A DNA stretch of 64,000 bases, taken from NCBI RefSeq assembly GCF_001522545.3, contig NC_031768.1:4601044-4665043 (forward strand), given 5' to 3'. The notes under the pieces were generated by a model that was not told the origin of the DNA, searched no databases, and worked only from the letters and a program-made list of their open reading frames with translations. Shown here piece by piece: positions 10,516 to 22,267 of the stretch (the stretch's first letter is position 1; each line of letters begins with the position of its first letter). The stretch is from Parus major (taxonomy: Eukaryota > Chordata > Aves > Passeriformes > Paridae). The translations under genes and the position numbers were made by a program.

Positions 10516-12740
10516 AATATGAGTCTGAACGAATATAACACGACATCTGACCCTCCACAAGTCTTGATTAGACATGGAAAACTCTCCCTCCATGAAGGTG
10601 TGGGATCAGAAAGTGCTGCACTGTGCAGCAGGAGCCACCAGATAGCGCTCCCTGTACCAGCACCAGCTGCTCCAAGACCTGTTTGCACCAAAAATCTTCA
10701 GTAATTCACCAATTTTTGGCTCAGCACGGGGTAGCCTGGAAATTCACTCCCTTCCAATGGCCTTTGCAATGCTTAAATGCACTTCAGTTCTCTCTCCAAG
10801 CCGTGCCTCCTTCCCCAGCACATGAGGTGGCCTGAGAGTTGGGAAATTACTGTTTTATTGCTCTGGAGAGGTGACACAGAGCAAGGAGAGGCTGGACACA
10901 CAAGGGGAGCTGGACATCCTGCAGGTCACCCTGCAGCTCTCTGCTTACACATGCACTTAAGCTCCTGGGGGAATTACAGCCAAAAAAGGAAGGGATAAAG
11001 GTGTCTGTGGGCATCTCAGCGTGATCCTACCTGTCTCTCTGAGCACCTAAATACCAGCTTAAAGCACAGCCCTGAACCCTCAGAAAACACTCAGAGAAAA
11101 AGGGGGTTTTTGCTCTACAAATTCCTCTTCCTCTTGTGTTTTTTTTTGGTTTTTTTATATTCTGGATTAGTGCAAGAAGTGAGGGTATCACAATTCAAGG
11201 AGTCAAGGAGGCAGGAGCAGTCACCTGCCTCCCCCTGAGGCACTGATGTGTTTGTTGGACACTACCAAAGTCACTTCATTGTCACTCTGGTCAGATATTG
11301 ACAGCAGCTCCTAAATTTTTATTTGTCTCATTGCTGCAATAAACTATTCAACTCATTATAAGGTTAATTGTCTGTGAAATAAATTTGAAATCTTTATTTG
11401 ATTTCTCATAATCAGAAAGCTTAAGCAGCCTATGAGCTCTTATATTTTTCAGTTGTTCCTTGTGGAGATTTTCACACTGGATTCAGGGAATCAGCAATTT
11501 AGGTAAACTAATATTAAAAAAAGATATAATGTCATGAGCATGGCCAAATTATCTATGAAAAAATTCCACATGAATTAAAAATGTAATTAAATATTAGCTT
11601 TTGGCTAATTAAAAAATGAGATATTCCAACTGTCACTTTCCTTCACTGTCAGTAAGGTCATTTTCTGTGTCTAATCATTCCCCTTGTCTAAGGACAGGGA
11701 TGGCTGCAGAGAGAGCTATCAGTGAGCTTCCTCTTGAGTATCACATACAAGAGCCTGAATATTGTGCCATTAGTTATTAAACCCTAACTAGTGTTTAAGG
11801 AAAAGATCTTTTTATTTCTTCCCTTCTGATGGGCAGTGCCTTAAACCTGTGCCTGGTACTCAGGAATGAGAAGGAGGAAGGAGGGAATGAGAACATGGGT
11901 TGGCAATAGATGGCAACAAGAGGCCATCAGGAGGGTCCCTGCAGTGATGCTCAGCTTGCAGGGCACGTGATGTGCCATAACCCTACAGCCACGGGCTCCT
12001 GAACAGCCCTAAAGTGCCAAAGGGATGAGCAGAACAATCTCTGGCCTCTCCTTTCTGTCTTTCCAGAAGAAATGGACTCGGGAAGAGCAGCTCATTCTTG
12101 GCCTGGGGGCAGCCACCCAGCAGGGCTGCCCAGGAGGAGGGAGGAATCCTGGCAGGAATCACAGCTCGCTCCCTCCCAGGGATGCAGCTGTGCTCGCTGT
12201 GTGATGCTGTGACAGGGATGAGGCATCTGTCTCGCCTCGGGCTGGCCTCTGCTGTCAACAGAGAAAAATGAGCACCTCCAGGACATGATTCATGTGCCCT
12301 GTGTTGTGTGTCTGCTTCAGATGAGATGAAACCTCCCAGAAATGGCTGTTTCTCTCCCCTGTGTCTGAAGGGAGCACACAGCAACACAAACTCCTTGACA
12401 CCTCCATTATAGCACAGCTGCAGGGGCTCAGGAAAAGATTCCATTCCCAGCTTCCAGGACTTGGAAGAAGGTCATGACTTTGTCTGTCATGCCAACAGCT
12501 GGTGAGGTGGGTCAGCAGATCTGTGGTGTCACAGGCCCAGACAGAACATTATTTTGGGTCTTGAAGAAAGAGCAGGAGTTTTTGCAAGCATGGGGAGCTC
12601 AGCAGCAGCAGGGATCTGTGGCTCTGCAGGCACACAGCTGGCACTAGAATTTTTCTCTGTTTTCCAGAATTTTGTCAAAAGGGTCTATTTACCACATCTC
12701 CTTTCATGACTGGTGTTTTTCCTCCCCTCTCTGCTTTGAG
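10516..12740. other. Intergenic sequence, no gene recognised
   Basis: Mixed sequence, AT-rich at 11280-11700 and more GC-rich at 11900-12650. A 153-codon minus-strand frame at 11983-12444 has no domain or exon structure that I recognise and is probably fortuitous. Confidence 0.45.
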
Positions 12741-13000
12741 TATCACGGAATCACAGAATAATTTAGACTGGAAAAGACCTCTAAGGCAGCTGAGTCCAAC
12801 CTGTGCCCAATCCCAACTTGTCAACAAGCCCAGAGCACTGATTCCACATCCAGCTGTTCCTTGAACACCTCCAGGGATGGTGACTCTCCCACCTCCCTGG
12901 GCAGCCCTTTCAAATGCTGAACAAACCTTTGCACAAAGAAATTCCTCCTGGTGAGCAGCTGAACCTCCTCTGGTACAGCTTGAGGCCACCTCCTCTAGTT
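12741..13000 (-). mobile_element. Truncated CR1-type LINE fragment
   Basis: Read on the minus strand, this is the 3' end of a CR1-type non-LTR retrotransposon. On the plus strand it reads tcacagaataatttagactg, then gtccaacctgtgcccaatcc, then ctccagggatggtgactc and cctccctgggcagccctttc, all familiar from avian CR1 3' ends. Only the 3' part is present and no intact reverse transcriptase is visible. Boundaries are approximate. Confidence 0.8.
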
Positions 13001-15090
13001 CTAAATAACAGCATAAATGGGGTGGCTCTCACTAACAAGATTTTGGTCCTGTGTGGGACAGGACAGAGATCCCTCGTGTCTCTCCATCCCACATCCCTCT
13101 CACCATGCCTGTTGAATGCACCTTGACCTCAACACACACTTTACAGAAAATGCACATGCCCTCATCCCTCTTGCACGTAGAGCTGCAGCCTGATCTTGTG
13201 TTTTGGCAGAGACTGGGCAACCCAGGAGGGAAGGGGAAGACAGAAAAGAAAAAAAAAAAGGATTAAAGCAAGGATAAGCTGAAAAATTCTTGAATGCCAA
13301 GTTAGTGCATGCTGGTTGAGCTAAGAAAACTAAGGGGAGTTGTGGCTGCTTCCCTCTTCATGGCAGGTCACTGCCCAGGCTCCAGCACAGAGCCCTGGGA
13401 GCAGGGATGTGTTCTGACTGTGAGAGCCTGACAGGAGAAACCTGCTCTGATTCTCACTGCCAGCAACCTGCCTGCCTCAGACAAGCAGCTGGCAGCAGCG
13501 GGTGGCTCAGCTGATACTGAGATGGAAACCAGATAAACCCCTCCTCCTCCTCCTTTTTTTCCATTTTTTTAAATATATTTTGTCTAGGCACAAAGGTTTG
13601 TGGTTGGCCTGCTGCTAACAATGAGTGTGCTCCTGCTGCTCTGAGAAAAATTTCCTCACTTCTAGCAAAAGAGTGCTGAAAAAACCTAGTTAGAAAAGAG
13701 AATGGATCTGCAGCTTTATGCCATGCTTGAAAATGCCCTTTTCTTTGAGCTCTTCAGTCTCATGCCAGGAACTGGTTCCTGCTTTGCTGTAACAACTCTG
13801 TACTTGGGTTGTCCTTAATGCCTTTTGCAACACGAGGGTGCAGAGGCATGTGAGGTATTTACAGTTCTCTCACAGGAAAATATGCTCTAGGCTGTCACTG
13901 CCAAAAGAAAAAACCCTAGCAGAGGAAGCTCTTGGGTCACTGTAAAGAGGAATCTGATTTTGTTCAGCTTGTGCAATGGTCAGAAGTGTCTGATATCCTA
14001 AATATGAGGAAACAGAGTTTTCTGCTTTGTCCTGCAGTTTGTATTGCAATTGTCTCTGTCTTGTTCTCTTGTATTAAATGACCTCTCCAAGAGTAGCCAG
14101 GAACAGTCGCCCTGTTCATTCTCTACCTTGCACAATGCAGTCTGTAATTATTTCATTATGACTTTAACTAGTCTTTCTTACATTAAGGTTACAAACACCA
14201 CATATCATGATTTTTTTATTTATTTAGTTTACTACTCAGCTATTAAAGGAGCTGAGGGAGTTGAGGGGCTTGTAAGAGAGTGAAATGGCTATTCAGTTTT
14301 AGAATTACCTCTGACACAGACTCAAGAGTACAAAACTAGCTGTCATTTTTTTCCAGGCCAGGAAGATTACATTGGAAAACTGCCAAATTCAGGTGTCTCT
14401 GTAGGATTCTGTCAGCTCAGACTGGCCAGGGAGGCTGCATGTGCCAGCCTTCAACCTGCTTCAGATAGGATGGTGGGGAACCCAACAATGAAAACTTCCC
14501 TGAGGACTCCTTCCTTCCCTAACCAGAATATATTGAGTAAAATCATGCTGGAGATGTTTCCATCAGCCTGGAGGGTTGTCGTAATCATCTGGCCTGTCCT
14601 CTTCTACTTAAAAGAGTTATCTGAGCGAAGTCTGAGGAGCTGCTGTGATAATTTGGGATGCCCAGTGTGTGTGCTCCTGCCCCTAACAACACACCCTGCT
14701 GCCATGGAACATTTGTTACACCATGAGCACGTACAGAACTGGCTGCAAGGAGCTTCTCACCACAGGTGCTACATCTGGAAACTCCAGATGTCCACAGAGC
14801 GTGCACAGGTGAGGTGGGAAGTCGATCTAAATGGCTCAAAACAGAAAAAGGAAACAGAGAGATGCTTGCTGTCCATGTGCACCTTGGTGGAAATAAAAGT
14901 AGAAAGATTTTAGCTGTGTCCTGCAGCTGTCAGTGCTGAATCTACACTGGAATCTTTAAAGAGTATTGATTTGGTAACATTTAAAAACATTGTGCTAAAC
15001 ATAGGGTAGCTGTGTATTTTCTGTCTTACTGGATCAGAAGCCAATGGCTGCAGAGGCACCACTGGTGCCAGTTCTGTTCAGAGAAGAATA
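13001..15090. other. Intergenic sequence, no gene recognised
   Basis: Contains a short poly(A)-rich run at 13247-13258 and T-rich sequence near 13550. No exon, RNA gene or further transposon can be supported. Confidence 0.45.
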
Positions 15091-15462
15091 GAATGCATTT
15101 ATATTTATATGTATATGTATATNNNNNNNNNNNNNNNNNNNNNNNNNNNNNNNNNNNNNNNNNNNNNNNNNNNNNNNNNNNNNNNNNNNNNNNNNNNNNN
15201 NNNNNNNNNNNNNNNNNNNNNNNNNNNNNNNNNNNNNNNNNNNNNNNNNNNNNNNNNNNNNNNNNNNNNNNNNNNNNNNNNNNNNNNNNNNNNNNNNNNN
15301 NNNNNNNNNNNNNNNNNNNNNNNNNNNNNNNNNNNNNNNNNNNNNNNNNNNNNNNNNNNNNNNNNNNNNNNNTAGAATAGAATAGAATAGAATAGAATAG
15401 AATAGAATAGAATAGAATAGAATAGAATAGAATAGAATAGAATAGAATAGAATAGAATAGAA
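15091..15462. repeat. Compound microsatellite: TATG-rich, gap, (TAGAA)n
   Basis: A TATATG-type stretch (15099-15122) is followed by a 250 bp N gap (15123-15372) and then about 18 copies of the pentamer TAGAA (15373-15462). The pentamer directly abuts the 3' end of a minus-strand CR1 copy and probably grew from its terminal repeat. Confidence 0.95.
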
Positions 15463-15600
15463 AAGTTTAAGCTTTAAGGGATCTTAAAGATCATCTAGTT
15501 CCAGCCCCCTGCCATGGGCAGGGACACCTTCCTCTAGACCAGGTTGCTCAGAGCCCCATCCAAACTGGCCTTGAACACTTCCAGGGATGGGATTTGGCCA
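15463..15600 (-). mobile_element. Truncated CR1-type LINE 3' end
   Basis: The plus strand shows gatcatctagttccagcccc, then ctgccatgggcagggacacc and ccttgaacacttccagggat. These are the reverse complement of the standard CR1 3' end. The 3' terminus points left into the (TAGAA)n array. The fragment is about 140 bp and has no coding capacity. Confidence 0.88.
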
Positions 15601-18600
15601 ACCTGCCACGTGATTCAGCTACATTCTTGTGAGGTTTGACTTGGTATCCCATCCTAATCTACCCAACACTGTACAATATCATAAAATAAGATAAATAGTT
15701 TAGCAACAGGTAAACTAACATCCCTCAAGGCATTTATCAGTGGGAAAGCTTCTAATGGGCATGTTTTGATTAAGATTGCACTGGAGACAGTGTTAGGCCT
15801 GAAGAGATTAAATATTTGAATCAGTGATTTGGAAGTAAATATAACTCCTCTGCTGATTAAGGTGTGTGACTTATGCAGGATGGTAAACAAAGAGGCAAGA
15901 ATGGCTGCAATGCAACAATCTTGACTTCTTGATAAGCCTGACTCACTTAAGTGAAAAGTATTTAAGCAGCTGACTGCCCAAATGCACTTTTAGGAATCAG
16001 GAATGAAGGCCACATCTCCAGAACAGGAGGCTGGGAGCAGCAGGAATGGAGTCAGCAAAGGATTTGGCAGTGGAAGGATAAGCAGGTCAGCCTGAGCTCC
16101 CACAGTTACATCGTGGCCAAAAAAGGTTAATGGGATGCTTGGATTAACAGTGCACAAGCAGGGCAGGAGCAGGCTGATGTTAACTCTGAACATGGCATTA
16201 GTGGGATCAACACTGAAATGCTACATCAGGTTTTGGCATCAACTGCCCTAAAGAAAGGCTGGGAAGGTACAAAAAAAGGAGTCACAAATGACTGGTTGGC
16301 AGGAGAAGCTGCCACAAAAAGAGCCCTAAAGGGTTCAGTGCATTTCGTTTATACAAAAAAAAAAAAGATTGGACACAACTTTATTATGTCTTTGCTGTTA
16401 TTATGGGGTATTTACCTTCTTGGGACCAGGAGAGGGAAAAGTACCAACCTGCAAAGGCCTTTTTAACCTGTAAAAAACCTTGTAAAACATACATGTAAAC
16501 AATTAGTGAAAAATTGGGGTAGATATGGAAATACTCTACAAACCACTTACAGCAGATGACAAACTGGTGGAAAAACTGTCCAAGGTAACCTTTGATTTGA
16601 TACCTTCAAATAAAGCCAGGATAGAGAAGAGAGCTGACCATTGCTGACTCCCATAGAGGGTAACTGCATGGCTGAAGGACTGGTGGGTTCCAGGGACCAG
16701 ATTAGCAGATATGAGCAGGTATGACATGAGAAGTGACATGTGCCAGTCCATCAGTGGCCAAATGGGCATGGATTAGGACGAGCTCATCGTGAAAGGCTTT
16801 CATGTCAGGCCTGTGGACTGGCCAAGGAAGTCAGACACTGATGGAATTCTGGCTGTGAGGTTTGTGGCGGTGCCAAATAATTAGCAGGGTTCCCAGCTCA
16901 CCACTCTCAAGCCTTTTTTAGCTGTGCCAGGGACTCCAAGGAGCTCATCTCTCCCAAACTGATGGACTGTCACTCTAATGACCATGACAAATCTGAGTGT
17001 AGTGCAGGGCCTGCAGGTTGGCTCCCTCCTGGGTGATGACAGCTCTGCCTCCTTGGGAACCCCCCTGGTGCCTTGAGCAGAGTGCATCACGCTCTAAAAT
17101 CCCAGATCTTCTGTGCTTCTGCTGCCAGTCATGTCCAAAAACACCTGAGGCAGACAGGCTGGCAAAAGGACTCTTTTTTCCCCTGATGTGGATGGTCAGA
17201 GTGGCCATCTGCCAGGCACAGCCACTGCTCCACCCAGCCTGCAGCAGGTGGGGTCATTCAGGGTCTCCTGCCCTTTGTAAAAGAGCTGCACACCCCGAGG
17301 TGAAACTGTGCATTTCATGAAGCTGTTCCACTTCACACAGGAAAAAAAGAGGAAGGTGGTATTCACATCCTTTCCCCAGCTGGAGTTTAGTTGCCTTTTC
17401 AAAGCAGAACAACTGTGAGAGGAAAGGCACAAAAAACTTTCCCCACAGAATACTTAACAGCAGTGACTCAGGCCCTCTCCTGTCCCATCAGGCATGTTCT
17501 TGAAACAGAGCAGAGACTGAATTTGAAATGTACTTTTTTCATCTCCAGGATGAGTGCTCAGGGTGCTGTGGGAGAGGTGCTGCTTGCAGCTTTTGGTGAG
17601 AAAAACGTGAGTTTGGGTCATGGCTGAGAATTCCCTTTGGAAACAGCTTTCAGGAACTAAGTCCAAGTCAATTCCTCCAGGCATGAATCTTTCCCTGGCA
17701 TTTCCTTCTGCCTAACTTTTCCTGGTGATGGCTGTGTGCTCCCCTTTCCCAGGTGCTTGACTCTATCCCTTGGCACTGCACAGGGAGGCTGAGCTAAAGG
17801 ATTTCAAGGGATTGGTGCCGTGCTTTATTTCCAAGTTGCCCTGTAAATTGAGACTGCAGCCTTTTCATCAGACTGTGAGAATATTTTCTTCACCTAATCT
17901 GCTCACAAGAGGTTTGCTGAAGGTTTTCCCCTTGGCCCTCACTGCATGAGTGCTATCACTGGCTCCCCTGTGCCCAGACCCTGGGAATACAGTCTGGGAA
18001 GGTGCAGTTTAGGGAGATATGATGCCTAAAACCCAGCTGTGGTTTCCAGTCATTAGTCTGAGCAATGTGTGCACATTTCTGCTCATAACCAGGGCAGTAT
18101 GATTTGAGGGAGACTGCACTGGAGGAATGCAGAATTACATCCAAAGTAGCCTCTGTGCTGGGGACCTTTTCCCTAGAGCCCTTGTTTTCTTCCAGCATGA
18201 AGAAAAATCTGCTGTTTCTACCTTCATGATAACCAAGGGAAAGTAAATTTGCTGCAAGTGTGCTCTGTTTACTTCAACTGAAAGCAGTGAGTTCATATAA
18301 ATTATGCCCAATCTCTGACAAAATAACTCTATTTGTTCAGGCAGGAAGCCTGACTGTTTTCTTGCTCTCTCCTAGCACATCTTGGGATCAGCTGGCAGCT
18401 GAGGGCTACTTAGATACAGGCTAATGAACCACCAGCTCTTGCAGAGCTGAGCTAGGCCCCTATGGTTTCACCCTACCAGTGCTACCCCCCTTCAGTTTGC
18501 TTGATCAAAAAAAACTCCAAAAAACCAAACAACCAAAACAAAACAAAAAAAATCACCTTGCATCATAGGCTGTACACCTGTTGATTGCCATGAGTGCCAC

Positions 18601-20195
18601 AGGGAGCAGCCACAGGAATGAGCTGCACTAAACTGCTCAGACACAGGTTGGTGCTCTGCCCTTGAATTTCTTGCTTGTGCATCTCTGGATGGGGATGCTC
18701 CAGTACCCAGATGTAAAAATACAGATAAAATCTGGTGTGAAATGAACATGTGAAACCTCTTGTGTTATTCCTAGAAGTGTCAGCTGAAGACAAATGTGGT
18801 GTCAGACACAGCTCAGGTGCATCATCACTGGCCATGGCTGTTCCAGGTGTCAGGGAAGCCAAGATGGATCCAGAATCCACCCCAAATCAAGGTCAATATT
18901 TAAGAAGGAAAGCCTGAATTTTCTTTTGGGGATGCCCATTTCTTTCCAATCTCTCCAAGATTCTCACTCTTTTGAAAGGGAATCCACATGACTGGCTCAG
19001 ATAGCAGTTTTCCAGGCAGCTAAAATTAGAGATGAATCCCACCCATTACACAGAGTATACCTAACCTGAAAGGAATGACTGATTATGTTCTTCAATATTA
19101 AATAGATCTGAAGGCAGATCTGTTTAAACTGACTGATCACATTCTTCTCAAATAGCATTATATGAATATTTCCAGTATGGATAGGGAAGTATTAATGTCA
19201 TGTACAGAAAGACATGACAAAATTCAGAAGGGTTATGAGTGGTTCCAATAAATAGGGAAGGGAAACAACAGGAAGGACCACAGCTGTGAGATCAAATCTT
19301 CTGGGGAGGGTAACTTTCAAGTCAGAACCAAAGCATACTCAGGGTATTCAGGATCTTTTAACCATTACAAGACTTTATTAAAAATATATGATATTATATC
19401 TTTCCCTCCCTTTTTTTTACACCCTATAAATTTTGTAATTTGGCCAAACTGCCTTAGGTTTAGCAAGAGCCAGAAGAACCATATCCCAAAATACGCCCTA
19501 GACAGTTACTCAAATGATGGTTATGAAATATGGGGGGAAAAAAATTTATTCCTCTCCTTATATTCTTGTCTCCAATATGATTTTGCCCTGTTTGCAGATT
19601 GTTTCCCCACAAAACCCAAGATAATTTCAGGTCTAGTGGCTGAAGCCAAACAGGATCTAGGGATTTCTGAGCAGATACAGCACAGGTTCTGCCCTTCCAT
19701 GGGGTCACCTGCTGTGATGACAGACACCCACCAAAGCCACTCTGTCACTGTCCCCTCACAGGGGAGGGAAGACATAATGCCCATGAGTTAAGGGCAGAGA
19801 GAAACTGCTTTCTAAACACAATCATGGGTGAAACAGACTCATCTTGGGGATATTCATTTAATTCATTGCCAACAAAATCAGAGCAGGAAAACGAGAAATA
19901 AAAACAGATCTTAAAAACTCCATCCTCCCACCCCTCCCTCCTTCCCTGCCTCCTCCTCCAGTGCTGCTGGGAATGGGGATGGGGGTTTGGGCAGTCCATC
20001 ACAAGCTGCTCCTGCCCCTGCTCAGGGAGGGGAGTCCTTCCCTCCCACGGGACATGGCTTCTACACAAGCTTCTCCCACACAAGTCCATGGCACGGGAGA
20101 CTCCTCCAGGAATTCCTCCAGTGAGTCCATACCTCGGGCTGTTCACAAACTGCTGCAGGGGGGTCACCCTTCCACGGCGTGCAGTCCCTCAAGGC
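15601..20195. other. Intergenic sequence, no gene recognised
   Basis: About 4.6 kb of unique-looking sequence with short A-rich runs (16357, 18510-18550) and many short frames on both strands. None shows a recognisable domain. It may contain regulatory DNA for ABCG1, but nothing specific can be supported. Confidence 0.45.
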
Positions 20196-20763
20196 CAGGC
20201 TGCTCCAGCCTGGGTCCACCACAGGGTGACAAGTGCCACCAGGAACCTGCTCCAGTCTGGGTCCACCACAGGGTGACAAGGGCCACCAGGAACCTGCTCC
20301 AGCCCGGGTCCCCCACAGGGTGACAAGGGCCACCAGGAACCTGCTCCAGCCTGGGTCCCCACAGGATGACAAGGGCCACCAGGAACCTGCTCCAGCCTGG
20401 GTCCCCCACAGGGTGACAAGGGCCACCAGGAACCTGCTCCAGCCTGGGTCCNNNNNNNNNNNNNNNNNNNNNNNNNNNNNNNNNNNNNNNNNNNNNNNNN
20501 NNNNNNNNNNNNNNNNNNNNNNNNNNNNNNNNNNNNNNNNNNNNNNNNNNNNNNNNNNNNNNNNNNNNNNNNNNNNNNNNNNNNNNNNNNNNNNNNNNNN
20601 NNNNNNNNNNNNNNNNNNNNNNNNNNNNNNNNNNNNNNNNNNNNNNNNNNNNNNNNNNNNNNNNNNNNNNNNNNNNNNNNNNNNNNNNNNNNNNNNNNNN
20701 NNNNNNNNNNNNNNNNNNNNNGGGTGACAAGGGCCACCAGGAACCTGCTCCAGCCTGGGTCCC
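20196..20763. repeat. 47 bp minisatellite with assembly gap
   Basis: The unit is about 47 bp and contains gggtgacaagggccaccagg and cctgctccagcctgggtc. Five copies are visible before the 270 bp N gap (20452-20721) and one after it. Sequence variation between copies is slight (single substitutions and a 1-2 bp deletion). Long frames on both strands are a by-product of the repeat and the gap. Confidence 0.95.
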
Positions 20764-20868
20764 CTCTCCACGGCTCCCTTCGGAGGCGCCCGGGGGCTGT
20801 GCCACGGCAGCCACCTCCATTCCCTTGGCCAGCAGGTGAAGCGCAGCCAGCCTGGCACGGAGAGCTGG

Positions 20869-21211
20869 GGGACATCCCACAGAAATCGGGATTACGGGGC
20901 ACTGGGGACATCCCACAGAAATCGGGATTACGGGGCACTGGGGACATCCCACAGAAATCGCGATTACGGGACACTGGGGAACATCCCACGGAAATGGGGA
21001 TTACGGGACACTGGGGACATCCCACGGAAATGGGGATTACGGGACACTGGGGAACATCCCACCGAAATGGGGATTACGGGACACTGGGGACATCCCACGG
21101 AAATGGGGATTACGGGACACTGGGGACATCCCACAGAAATGGGGATTACGGGACACTGGGGACATCCCACAGAAATGGGGATTACGGGGCACTGGGGACA
21201 TCCCGCCCCAG
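20869..21211. repeat. 36-37 bp minisatellite, about nine copies
   Basis: The unit contains ggggacatcccacagaaatg then gggattacgggacact. The copies vary (cgggattacggggc, cgcgattacggg, hggaaat-type changes at one base) and some carry an extra A that makes the period 37. A 36 bp period is 12 codons, which keeps several frames open. The repetitive peptides they would encode are not evidence of a gene. Confidence 0.95.
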
Positions 21212-21560
21212 CAGGGCAGAGGCCGGAGCGCAGGGATCACCACCCCTCCGCAGGGCTCCCGGCAGTAGTGCAGTATTGGCTCAACGTGTTCGGGCGCACA
21301 ACACCCCGCACTGCCGAGGGGCGCGGGTTCGAAGCTCGCGGCCCCGAGTAAGAGGACGAGGCGTGGACATGGTGTGGCACTTTCTGCATCGGGCTACCCT
21401 GGCCCGTGTCCGACTCGCGGGGACAGCGTGACCCAGCTGGGTGCAGGGAAGCATGAGGAAGAGCCCCTGGAAGAGCCGCATCTGATGGACGTGTGGATTC
21501 CTGACCTGTGCAACCGGGAGTCAGCCAGCTCCCGCGGCCACCTGTACTCTGCGAAACTGG
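21185..21560. other. Small GC/CpG-rich patch, nature unknown
   Basis: Directly after the 36 bp minisatellite the sequence becomes rich in CpG (for example ggggcgcgggttcgaagctc, ccgtgtccgactcgcgggga). It lies about 4.4 kb upstream of ABCG1 exon 1. It could be a minor promoter or alternative first exon (a GTAAGA donor sits at 21348), part of an old retroelement, or simply GC-rich DNA next to a minisatellite. I do not recognise a coding product. Confidence 0.35.
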
Positions 21561-21805
21561 GAGAAACAGCAAAATCTCCCTTTTCCTTAAAATTCATTGT
21601 TTTATTATCTTTCACTAAGCTGCTGGTTTGTTCTCTGCCCTCCCTGTGCTTTCCTTTCCTCTTGTCCCTTTTTCTCCACTGTTGACTCACAGCTACCAGA
21701 ATCAAACCATGTTTTTTGTTCTCAACCTCATCCTTCCACTGCTCTAACCTGTGTTCTTTCCACTTTTATTTCCCTATTATATTAATTGGCAAGAGCCACA
21801 AGAGC

Positions 21806-21808
21806 TTT

Positions 21809-21900
<92 letters not shown>

Positions 21901-22267
21901 NNNNNNNNNNNNNNNNNNNNNNNNNNNNNNNNNNNNNNNNNNNNNNNNNNNNNNNNNNNNNNNNNNNNNNNNNNNNNNNNNNNNNNNNNNNNNNNNNNNN
22001 NNNNNNNNNNNNNNNNNNNNNNNNNNNNNNNNNNNNNNNNNNNNNNNNNNNNNNNNNNNNNNNNNNNNNNNNNNNNNNNNNNNNNNNNNNNNNNNNNNNN
22101 NNNNNNNNNNNNNNNNNNNNNNNNNNNNNNNNNNNNNNNNNNNNNNNNNNNNNNNNNNNNNNNNNNNNNNNNNNNNNNNNNNNNNNNNNNNNNNNNNNNN
22201 NNNNNNNNNNNNNNNNNNNNNNNNNNNNNNNNNNNNNNNNNNNNNNNNNNNNNNNTCTTTCTTTCTT
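21806..22267. repeat. (TTTC)n microsatellite interrupted by an assembly gap
   Basis: A pure TTTC tetranucleotide array runs 21806-21900, then a 355 bp N gap (21901-22255), then three more units. It is followed by an AT-rich (ATT/AAT) stretch to about 22310. Confidence 0.97.

Noticed and set aside
11983..12444. 153-codon minus-strand frame as a gene
   Set aside because: No domain, no splice sites in matching phase, and no similarity that I recognise. It is consistent with chance.
21277..21347. Possible tRNA gene
   Set aside because: A good T-arm and B-box are present, but the acceptor ends do not pair and no proper D-arm or A-box geometry is found.
20061..21431. Long open frames (up to 278 codons) on both strands
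   Set aside because: They run through two minisatellites and a block of N. The 36 bp unit keeps frames open because it is a multiple of three. There is no domain or exon structure.
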